A stretch of DNA of 64,000 bases from Glebionis coronaria (Eukaryota > Streptophyta > Magnoliopsida > Asterales > Asteraceae): positions 310,001 to 374,000 of the forward strand of contig JANFOE010000054.1 of assembly GCA_025667525.1 (NCBI GenBank), in the 5' to 3' direction. The notes below the pieces were generated by a model. That model did not search any database. It had not been told where the DNA came from and was given only the letters and a program-made list of their open reading frames with translations. Position 1 is the stretch's first letter, and each line of letters starts with the position of its first letter. Shown one piece after another: positions 56,701-64,000 of the stretch. The position numbers and the translations under genes were made by a program.

Positions 56701-57293
56701 ACAACTTAATTTCATAGCAGATTATATACTGCCTTCATGTTTCTTAAAACTCTAAAATTTGCACCAATACGCAAGTAGCTAAATTCAGAAAGAGATGCTA
56801 TATAAAAAGAATTATAAATGGCTTTAGGCTTTTAATAAACATATTCATGAAACTTCTGTCACAGTTTTATCTGGCATCAATTATGGGAGACGTTCTTTAA
56901 AGCAATAGCGCATGTTTCCTCTCGATGCCCATATGCAAATCTATATGTTGTTGGTTGGTCTCTTGGTGCAAACATTCTGGTTAAATATATGGGTGAGGTA
57001 ATAACCAGAATGATGCAATATTTATAGCAAAGTTATTGGCACTTCGGTATCTCATATATTTAAAAGGTAGACTTATAAAATCAAACGATTCATTTTTAGT
57101 CTGGCCACATAAACATCAATGATACTAATATGACTTTTATTTGCAGACATATGGCTCTATTTGAAGAATTAGAGGGAGTATAAATATTCAGTTGCTCATA
57201 ACAATAAATCCATGAGGGTATTTGATGAAGCATTCACAAGTGGTACGTATTTTTTACTATTGATCCTAGAGAATCATGCAAGCTCACTTCTTA

Positions 57294-58406
57294 GGGCCCG
57301 TTTGGTTCGCAGAATGTTTTTGATGGAATTAGAATCTATTTCAGGAATTAGAATGTGAAGGAATGGAATGTTGAAAAATGGAATCCTTATGATTTAGAAT
57401 CCGATGGATTGAAATTTGAAAAGACTAGTACGTGTTTGGTTGAAAGAAAATAAAATGAGAAACATTATATTTAAATATATTACTATAAATAAATTTTAAA
57501 TAATATAATATTAACTAATGTATTAAATAAACAATAATTTAAAAAAATATATAATTATATTTTTTAAATAATACTATATAAACTAATATATACAGCTTTT
57601 TTATATAGAGTATTTTATATTATTTTATTTAAAAACTCTATTTTTAAATAAAACATTTATTATTTTATTAACATACAAAATAAAAATAATTTATAAGAAT
57701 TAGAATTAATTAATTTAAACAAATAATAATTATTAACAAAAAACAAATAATAAAAATAAAATAAAATAATAATAAAAATTTTAAAAAATATAAAATAAAA
57801 AAATAAATAATAGTAGTATTAAAAAATAAAAATAAAATAGTAAAAATAATAAACATAAAAATATAAAATTAACAAAAAAAATTAAAAAATACATAATAAC
57901 ATTAGAGTTAAGAAATAATTATTAAAAATTATTTAATTAATATTAATGTTTTTTATTTTTATATTTATGTTTTTTATCTATTTATTTTTATTTTTAATAT
58001 TTTATTAATTTTATTAATTTTATTTTTAATATATTTGTTATTATTATTTACTATTATTTTTTAATTATAATAATAATAAATTATATATTTTTTAATTATT
58101 ATTATTACTATTTACTACTATTTTTTTTCTTTTTTCTTTTTTTTAAATTTATTATTATTATTATTAAAAATAATATTAGTAAAAAAAAATAATGTTAACA
58201 TTCCTCCCCCTTTGCCATGGAATGTTCAATTCCACATATATAGGATTTTGTAGGATTTTAATTCCATTCCGCTTGTTAACCAAACACATTAAGGAATGGA
58301 ATTTAGATTCCAAATACATTGAATCTGCCAACCAAACACGTTATAGAATGGAATCAGATTCCAATTCAATCAGAATCCTTAGGATTCCATCGAACCAAAC
58401 AGGCCC
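57294..58406. mobile_element. Harbinger-type non-autonomous element
   Basis: The ends GGGCCCGTTTGGTTCG and the inverted CGAACCAAACAGGCCC are flanked by TTA at 57291-57293 and 58407-58409. Length 1113 bp. Next to the ends are inverted GGAATTAGAATC-type words; the core is extremely AT-rich (ATAATAATAAAAA) with no coding capacity. It lies between two exon remnants of the EMB8-like pseudogene. Confidence 0.75.
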
Positions 58407-58826
58407 TTAGAGTATTGTTTACATTCTTGGAGTCGCTTTCGGTTTAAAATCAGTTGATGAATTCTACCAGAAAATAAGCAGCTTAGATTCTATAAAACAT
58501 GTATACAGGCCTTTACTTTGTATCCATGTATGACTTACCAACCATTAGTGTCACTGCATCAACTAAATTTAACATAGATGTAATTAATAGTTTCTGAATG
58601 TATTACTCCATGATTTACATGATGCACAAGCATTTATAAACCCACAAAAGAACCTTATTATAGAGCTTATAGTATATTAGCTTCGGTAACTTAAATACCG
58701 TAGTTCTTGATGTATGTAGTTTGCCATACATAAAGAAATGGTATGTATGTTTTACCATTCATTGACACTATTGGGTCCTCCAGGTATCGTATTCCATATT
58801 CAGTTTGCGAACTATTTACCAGACAT

Positions 58827-59387
58827 TATGGGCGGAGCCATAGAGGGGGCAACTGCCCCTAATGGATTCTTAAATTATCAAATCTTTTAGTGTTAATTTT
58901 TTAACTATAATCACAATGCCCTCGACTAAATACTTAAATTGCCCCCAAAGAAAAAGATGATCTAAAAAAAGGGAAGAAATAAGTGGTTTAATAAGACATT
59001 GCTGAGTTTTAGTTAAAAAATTTCAGGTGGAGAATGATGAAGATGAGGAAATAAGATGTAGAAGATGACCCTATCTTAATATTATGTCTAGAGATATGTG
59101 ATATATGAAATATTAATTAATAATATTAATTAGTCATTTATTTCCTTTTTGATATATATATATGTTGATCCACGGTCATATTGTAGCCCAAGAAGTAAAG
59201 AATACAACATTATTGAATAGGAATTATATAGATTACTGAAAAATTACACAAAGCTTTTAAAACTGTAGTTATAACATTGTTTGTCAGTCCCTGAATACAT
59301 TTCATTGAAGTTTTCGAATGTAATATTCTATCGTAGGGAAAAAAATTTTTTTGCCCTCGGCGACCAAATTTTTTAGCTCCGCCACTG
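58827..59387. mobile_element. hAT-type MITE (GGCGGAGC ends)
   Basis: The left end TATGGGCGGAGCC and the right end AGCTCCGCCACTG are inverted. Near-identical 8-bp flanks CCAGACAT (58819-58826) and CCACACAT (59388-59395) fit a hAT target duplication. The CAGTGGCGGAGC right terminus is common in plant hAT MITEs. Confidence 0.65.
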
Positions 59388-59395
59388 CCACACAT

Positions 59396-60687
59396 TAAAT
59401 GATGATTGTTCCTAGCGAGTCCGTTTGCCACTGGTGTTGTAGTTGGTAATACATAATACACCAACTCTTAACTCACTACTTGATAGTGGTGTCACATATT
59501 TTACATTAGGCCAATCAGGAGTGGGAAGCTTCATTTAATTGAGCCCAGATAGAGGCTTATAATCACATGTAAGTACTTACTACTTACCTATGCGATGTTA
59601 TGCAAATAGGCTTTCGATATAACGTACATTTCTAACTTTGAGTGCTTCCATTAAAGTGTTTTATGCTGCAAGTTTATGAGATATAGGTGCAATTTATGAT
59701 GTTGTAAGTTTATACCTACCATATCTTATAATTCAATGAGATATTATAAACTTGTGATTCGAAAAGGGTGTGTTTGGCATTACATCTTAAAAGTAAAATG
59801 GTTTTTTAAGGTAAATTAAGAAAATTGAGTTGTATGTTCAGAACCCGTTGCTGCTAACGTTGCAACATCATGCCTCCTCTAACTTTTATGACTAATATTT
59901 TAACAATGTCTCTTGAGAATGTGACTTTCCTTAGATCTGGAAGGAGTTGTAATACTTCCTCACTTAGTCTTGCTGCAAAGAACAAGAAACATCCATCACT
60001 TGACTGTCCAATTTGCTTTTCTCCTTTGGACTTGGGTAATAAAATTTTGTAGTACTAATTTAAGTTAGACTATAGGTTAAGTCGTTCAGATATGTTAATT
60101 AAAACTAAATTTGTATTCCTTTTTTTGTAGCGCATAGGGATAAAGGACGATGGTGAATGCGGAGGAACACGAATGATAAATGAATATGTTAACTTGATGA
60201 TTCTTAGATTGGTTACTTAGTCTGATGTTATTGAACCTTAGCATGTAACTCAAGTGCTGGGGCTCATATTAATGATTGTTATAAATGGAAGAAGTATGGG
60301 CCGAAACATTATTTTTAAAGCTATTTTTATATATCAATCAGTTTTACTACATTTTTAAGTTTTGTAAATCATTATTTTAAAGCTAGCCGCCAGCGGGCCT
60401 TGAAGCTAGTTTATGTAATATTACAAAGACTATTTTTTATATCTTAAGATCATTCAATCTTACTGTTTCGATTTTGAAAATATGAAAACGATCTTTTATC
60501 TAAATTTTGACAACTTTGGATTTTGAATTTAATAGTGACAATGGAACTATTATCAGTTAAAAACTGTGAAATCAACCAATTCAAAAAGTTAACTACTAGT
60601 TTAGTTGATAATGATACCCATTGAAAAGTAAGTCCAAAGAAGAAGTAAATTATCAGTGATTTAAAATCCAACATGATTACCATGAAA
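59396..60687. other. Spacer with no supported gene
   Basis: Only short ORFs, for example a 60-codon plus frame at 59870-60052 that I cannot assign. AT-rich. Confidence 0.4.
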
Positions 60688-60758
60688 GCACCAGTGGTCT
60701 AGTGGTAGAATAGTACCCTGCCACTTTACAGACCCGGGTTCGATTCCCGGCTGGTGCA
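60688..60758 (+). pseudogene. tRNA-Gly(GCC), copy 1, damaged anticodon stem
   Basis: A 71-nt tRNA with acceptor arms GCACCAG/CTGGTGC, anticodon loop CTGCCAC (GCC) and an intact TTCGATTCC B box. The 3' anticodon-stem strand reads TTTAC instead of GGTAC, breaking two base pairs. The snoRNA that follows lacks a T-run terminator, so this unit is probably inactive. Confidence 0.85.
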
Positions 60759-60763
60759 CTTTA

Positions 60764-60848
60764 TAGCTGTGATGAAAAGCCTCAGAAATGGTTGGGTCCA
60801 TTGCACTACATCCCTTAAATGCGATGAAACATGGGCAATTCTGAGCTT
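60764..60848 (+). ncRNA. snoR43: C/D box snoRNA (snoR43-like), copy 1
   Basis: It starts 6-10 nt after the tRNA. C box GTGATGA at 60769-60775, a C'-like GCGATGA at 60821-60827, D box CTGA at 60841-60844, and short AGC/GCT terminal pairing. Dicistronic tRNA-Gly-snoR43 genes, processed by RNase Z, are established in plants. No poly-T terminator follows. Confidence 0.75.
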
Positions 60849-61967
60849 CACTGACTCGTTATAAAGAAGACACATGAGGTAAACCTGTAAAACCAAATTT
60901 CAACACGCATTTGCACTCAAAAGGAGGATTCTGAAGGCCGCAGAACACAATTCCAGCCGTTGAAAAAATATACACGTTCATCTCTTATTGACTTGTTGTT
61001 TTCAAGGGAAGTTTGTTACTCGTAGTAAATGCAATGTTGTTTGATATATCAAGTCGAGGTTCCAATTTTTATGCTGCTACGAATGGTGCAGTTAATGTAA
61101 ACACATCATCAGTCCGCTTTGAAGAACAAGTTGATCATATCATATTTAATCTTTATAGTTGATAATTCTGTTGTTACTTTTCTACAGAAAGTTTAGAACA
61201 GCTAACGATATACTAACGAACAATACTTGTTATCATAGACGAGTTATATCAGGATAATATTTCCTATCTGTATTAAGGCTACCTCATTATCATAGACGAG
61301 TTATATCAGAATAATATAATCTCTATCTTATATACTACGTACTAATTACCATTGCTTTTAGCCATGATGCATACGAAATTAACTGAAGTTTAATTTTCGT
61401 GGAACCATTGCTTTTAGCCATGATGCATACGAAATTAACTGAAGTTTAACTTTGTGCTTTCGTCTGGGCATATAAATCATTTGCAGATAACAACAGTCAG
61501 CTTCCATTTGGAACCATTCTTTATTGGCCTTTTAGAAAACATGTAGAAAATATGAGTTCTACAACCAAAATACACGCAATTTGGTTCTACACAATGAAAT
61601 AGGAATCGACTCATTGAAAAGGTTATCTTGCAGAAATAGTGCTTTAGAATAACCAACTGATACATCAACAGATCCTTCATCAGGAAGGTTTGTTATAGGT
61701 CCGCTGAGTTTATTGTGAGAAAGATCTAAGAAATCAACAACGGGCATCTTTCTGCAACCACATCCACAAAGATCCTGTAATGCCAGCATTAGACAACCTT
61801 AAATCTTTAAGTTTCTTTTGTGTTTTGAGCCACTGTGGAAATTCATTTATAATCTTTCTACAACTAAAATCAGCAATTATCAAGGTCCTGTAATGCTAGC
61901 ATTAGACAACCATAAACCTTTAATTCTTTCTACAACTAAAATCAGCAATTATCAAGCTTACATCAAA
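60849..61967. repeat. Spacer with several direct repeats
   Basis: A 56-bp period repeat (CCATTGCTTTTAGCCATGAT...) occurs at 61348 and 61404. TCATAGACGAGTTATATCA occurs twice near 61235 and 61290. TCCTGTAATGCYAGCATTAG occurs near 61770 and 61885, and CTACAACTAAAATCAGCAAT near 61860 and 61931. The region also contains an LRR remnant on the minus strand. Confidence 0.6.
61559..61789 (-). pseudogene. LRR receptor-like protein remnant
   Basis: A short frame contains VVDFLDLSHNKLSGPI and LFLQDNLFNESIPISLC, the LxLSxNxLxGxIP pattern of plant extracellular leucine-rich repeats. Only about two repeats survive, with no signal peptide or kinase. It is probably debris from an RLP/RLK gene. Confidence 0.6.
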
Positions 61968-62038
61968 GCACCAGTGGTCTAGTGGTAGAATAGTACCCTG
62001 CCACGGTACAGACCCGGGTTCGATTCCCGGCTGGTGCA
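61968..62038 (+). tRNA. tRNA-Gly(GCC): tRNA-Gly(GCC), copy 2, intact
   Basis: A 71-nt cloverleaf: acceptor GCACCAG/CTGGTGC, D arm with TGGTCTAGTGG (A box), anticodon stem GTACC/GGTAC around CTGCCAC (GCC), and T arm CGGGTTCGATTCCCG (B box). All stems pair. It is the 5' half of a tRNA-snoRNA dicistron. Confidence 0.95.
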
Positions 62039-62041
62039 CTT

Positions 62042-62128
62042 TAAAGCCATGATGACAAGCCTAAGCAATGGTTGGGTCCATTGCACAGCATCCCTTAAAT
62101 TAGATGAAACATTGCTAATTCTGAGCTT
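62042..62128 (+). ncRNA. snoR43: C/D box snoRNA (snoR43-like), copy 2
   Basis: Directly downstream of the intact tRNA. C box ATGATGA at 62049-62055, C'-like TAGATGA at 62101-62107, D box CTGA at 62121-62124, and a GCC..GCT-type terminal pairing. It should be transcribed by RNA polymerase III from the tRNA's internal promoter and released by tRNA 3' processing. C/D snoRNAs guide 2'-O-methylation of rRNA; I do not assert a target. Confidence 0.8.
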
Positions 62129-62129
62129 C

Positions 62130-62138
62130 TTTTTTTTT
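62130..62138 (+). terminator. RNA polymerase III terminator (T9)
   Basis: Nine T residues 6 bp after the snoRNA D box, the expected stop for the copy 2 dicistron. Confidence 0.8.
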
Positions 62139-62240
62139 CACATTGTGTACAACTTCAGTTCCGAGGTTCGGCTTTTTTCCAAGTTCTTCGAAGTGTACGC
62201 TGATGACTCGTCGTGAATACCTCAAATTAGAAAAACTAAG

Positions 62241-62581
62241 AGCTGTGATGACAAAGCCTCAGCAATGGTTGGGTCCATTGCACAAACGGCATTCACAAGG
62301 ATGGATTGAGTGTTATTGCTACAATAGTTGTTGATACCTCATTCATGTTGAGTACTTATGCAGTCTCAATGTGTATAGACTTGTGGGGTCGGTCCAGCTT
62401 TGCGAGAGCTATGATACATGTTGATGTAGAATTAAAAGGCAATCTTTTGTGGTTGTGCCTAAAATCAAAGGTAATGGTTATATGTCGCATTTGTCGTTTA
62501 AAAAAATGGTTATATGTTTCATTCTATTCGTGTTGAGTATGAGTGAGATTCGACTGGATGAAACATGGCCAATTCTGAGCT
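62241..62581 (+). pseudogene. snoR43-like copy 3, split and without tRNA
   Basis: The 5' half (62241-62283) has C box GTGATGA at 62245-62251 and matches the other copies as far as GGTCCATTGCAC. The 3' half (about 62552-62581) resumes at GGATGAAACATGG and has D box CTGA at 62575-62578, then T5. About 270 bp is inserted between the halves, and no tRNA precedes it. Not functional. Confidence 0.75.
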
Positions 62582-62896
62582 TCACTTTTTGATCTCATTG
62601 TGTACAACAATTTCAGTTCCGAAGTTCATTTTTTTTCACGTTTACTAGTTCTTCTGAGTATGAGTCGATGACTCGTCGTGAATACTATGATAGACACCTA
62701 ACATGTCAAAATCGTCGTAATTTGACATGTTTGTTTAACTAAGCAATCACGTACATCGCCCTCTCATTGCCGCAGAACCTTGCTGGCAAAGGTAACAAAA
62801 TTGTATAGCATGACCAGGTGAGGTAATAGCTTTCTGAGATGCAAAACCATTCAAACCTAAGAATACTACTTCAAAGCGATATTCTTTTCTAGTCTT

Positions 62897-63193
62897 TGGC
62901 TAAAATGCATTAGAAACAACTTTGAATTGCATCCAAGTGGTACTGGACAAAGATGTGTTATCAAGAACAAATTTTTGTACGCCGATTCTTATGTACACTA
63001 TGCTTTTGCTAATTTTTCAAAAATATCAAATATTGCAGAACACCAAGCCAGAGGAGCTACTGTTAAGCAAAAAATCCGTAGATATATATTTGGAACTTTT
63101 GCACCATTTTGGCAAAAGATTGAAGTTGGGAAAAGATGCTTGGTAACCCAACAAGAAATTACGATTGCTAGCCTGGCAATGAGTACAAATTAA
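62897..63193 (+). other. Unidentified open frame
   Basis: An open frame of about 99 codons reads LKCIRNNFELHPSGTGQRC, VIKNKFLYADSYVHYAF, then RGATVKQKIRRYIFG and FAPFWQKIEVGKRCL, ending in TAA. There is no ATG at the start, so it would be an exon. Composition looks like real protein. I do not recognise the family. Confidence 0.35.
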
Positions 63194-63420
63194 AGCATAT
63201 CGACAATGATGCTAGATAATCCATACACCACACGGAAAAAAAGCCGTCTATTAAATTACGTGTCATCAGAATAATGGTTTAGAGGATGAGAAGTGGCTTC
63301 TAATATTATGGGCGACATAAAGAGTCTCTTCAACCTAATGCTTTCCTGAAAACAAAAGGCTTCTGATATTCTGGGTGACACATATGTTTACTAGTTTGTA
63401 TCGAATGAGTTAACACCAAG

Positions 63421-63491
63421 GCACCAGTGGTCTAGTGGTAGAATAGTACCCTGCCACGGTACAGACCCGGGTCCGATTCCCGGCTGGTGCA
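63421..63491 (+). tRNA. tRNA-Gly(GCC): tRNA-Gly(GCC), copy 3, B-box variant
   Basis: A 71-nt tRNA identical to copy 2 except GTCCGATTCC in place of GTTCGATTCC, changing the nearly invariant T55 of the T loop and B box. All stems still pair. Polymerase III promoter strength may be reduced. Confidence 0.88.
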
Positions 63492-63495
63492 CTTA

Positions 63496-63580
63496 TAGCT
63501 CTGATGATAAGCCTTAGCATTGGTTGGGTCAATTGCACTACATCCCTTAAATTGGATCAAACATGGGCAATTCTGAGCTT
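63496..63580 (+). ncRNA. snoR43: C/D box snoRNA (snoR43-like), copy 4
   Basis: It follows tRNA copy 3. C box CTGATGA at 63501-63507 (C instead of a purine at position 1), a C' region changed to TGGATCA, and D box CTGA at 63573-63576. T6 follows at 63584-63589. The unit is complete but diverged from copy 2. Confidence 0.7.
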
Positions 63581-63583
63581 AAC

Positions 63584-63589
63584 TTTTTT
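63584..63589 (+). terminator. RNA polymerase III terminator (T6)
   Basis: Six T residues after the D box of the copy 4 snoRNA. Confidence 0.65.
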
Positions 63590-63768
63590 CGACTTCAGTT
63601 GCAATGTTTGTTTGCTAGTTCTTCTAAGTATGATGACCATCGAGAATACAACGTTAGACCACCTAACCGGCTTGCAACTTTTACTACTTCATTGGTTATA
63701 TCAACTCACTACGTGTTGTAAATCTAAAACTAAGGTAACCTTTAATGGTTTCAATTATCGGTTAAAAT

Positions 63769-64000
63769 TTAGTTACACAGCTGTAGAAGGCAAGCAAGCA
63801 ACAAGCGCGCCGTAAGCCCTTTCTGAATAGCGAAACTAATTCTATGAAAAACCACATCTGTGGATTTAGGTGTCATAACGTTGCTATTCATAACGCGCTG
63901 AATTCTCTTCAGAAGCTCCACCGCTTCAGGTGCAAGGAAACCGAAGGTATCAAATGCAAAAGGAATAAACACGTGTTGATTTTCAATGCATGATTTTTCG
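63769..64000 (-). pseudogene. Non-LTR retroelement tail, cut by window edge
   Basis: The minus-strand frame reads CIENQHVFIPFAFDTFGFLA, PEAVELLKRIQRVMNSN and VFHRISFAIQKGL, and ends shortly after. This resembles the conserved C-terminal end of plant LINE-type reverse-transcriptase proteins. It continues beyond the window, so completeness is unknown. Confidence 0.5.

Larger units (their letters stand above)
45320..56705 (+). mobile_element. Ty3/Gypsy LTR retrotransposon, Athila-like
   Basis: An 11.4-kb insertion (45325-56700) flanked by the 5-bp duplication ACAAC at 45320-45324 and 56701-56705. Two 1741-bp LTRs differ at about seven positions by eye (about 99.6% identity), so it is very young. 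It contains a tRNA-Asp-type primer site, one long gag-pol frame broken by one TGA before integrase, and about 2 kb of 3' non-coding DNA. The primer site and polyprotein suggest the Athila/Tat side of Gypsy; no env-like ORF is present. It lies in the sense orientation in an intron of the EMB8-like pseudogene. Confidence 0.93.
45251..58533 (+). pseudogene. EMB8-like alpha/beta hydrolase, disrupted
   Basis: Exon-like pieces in order on the plus strand. 45251-45307 encodes VVAFNGHGCTRSPVIIPK and ends AAG/GTATGA. 56865-56997 encodes FYLASIMGDV, then after a frameshift AHVSSRCPYANLYVVGWSLGA and NILVKYMGE/GTAATA. About 57150-57243 encodes a decayed KSMRVFDEAFTSG, and 58432-58533 encodes FGLKSVDEFYQKISSLDSIK and HVYRPLLCIH/GTATGA. 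The order matches plant EMB8-type hydrolases, and GWSLG is the nucleophile elbow. A Gypsy element fills the first intron 12 nt after its donor, and a Harbinger-type element separates the last two pieces. Frameshifts and missing ends make it a pseudogene. Confidence 0.7.

Noticed and set aside
62210..62222. CTGATGA motif as another snoRNA C box
   Set aside because: No D box at a suitable distance and no terminal pairing. It belongs to the shared downstream sequence of the repeats.

Overview
The window is nuclear DNA from a higher plant, most likely an asterid and probably Asteraceae. The evidence is the intron-rich genes with GT-AG splicing, the plant-only families (PPR, wall-associated kinase, folate-biopterin transporter, PHOX, glucan water dikinase), a plant-style tRNA-Gly/snoRNA gene, and dense LTR elements and MITEs. 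The family-level call is inference. No database was searched; product names come from reading the translations.

Layout. 0-5.3 kb: AT-rich spacer with a Harbinger-type element and a small hAT MITE. 5.3-7.25 kb: tandemly duplicated spacer carrying the same internally deleted Copia RT fragment, one copy hit by a Stowaway MITE. 7.6-8.3 kb: truncated duplicate of the PPR gene at 18.4 kb. 8.46-14.26 kb: Copia LTR element (minus strand) lacking reverse transcriptase. 14.5-17.1 kb: complete three-exon wall-associated kinase gene (minus). 18.37-20.2 kb: PPR gene (plus). 20.6-23.9 kb: two-exon folate-biopterin transporter gene (minus), convergent with the PPR gene. 24-27 kb: spacer with hAT MITEs. 26.9-30.2 kb: five-exon HAD hydrolase gene (minus).

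30.29-41.86 kb is the most interesting part. It is an 11.6-kb Mutator-like element (Pack-MULE type) with long terminal inverted repeats and an exact 9-bp target duplication TATTTAAAA, inserted 80 bp upstream of the HAD start codon. It carries a full-length two-exon PHOX-like TPR/PB1 gene, one exon of an AIRP2-like RING ligase, the 5' third of a glucan water dikinase gene with its introns, and an exon of a SPIRRIG-type BEACH gene. Abutting it is a 331-bp segment (41871-42201) ending in a third TATTTAAAA and holding a 43-bp copy of the HAD catalytic-motif exon.

45.3-56.7 kb: very young Ty3/Gypsy element (Athila-like; LTRs about 99.6% identical) sitting in an intron of a decayed EMB8-like alpha/beta hydrolase gene. 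That gene is also split by a 1.1-kb Harbinger-type element. 60.7-63.6 kb: tandem array of dicistronic tRNA-Gly(GCC)-C/D snoRNA units (snoR43-like), of which one is fully intact. The right edge holds an LRR fragment, an unidentified ORF and a retroelement tail.

Resident genes that look functional are the kinase, PPR, transporter and HAD genes, plus the middle tRNA-snoRNA unit. The PHOX-like gene is intact in coding terms but lies inside the MULE. Everything else is mobile DNA or gene debris.
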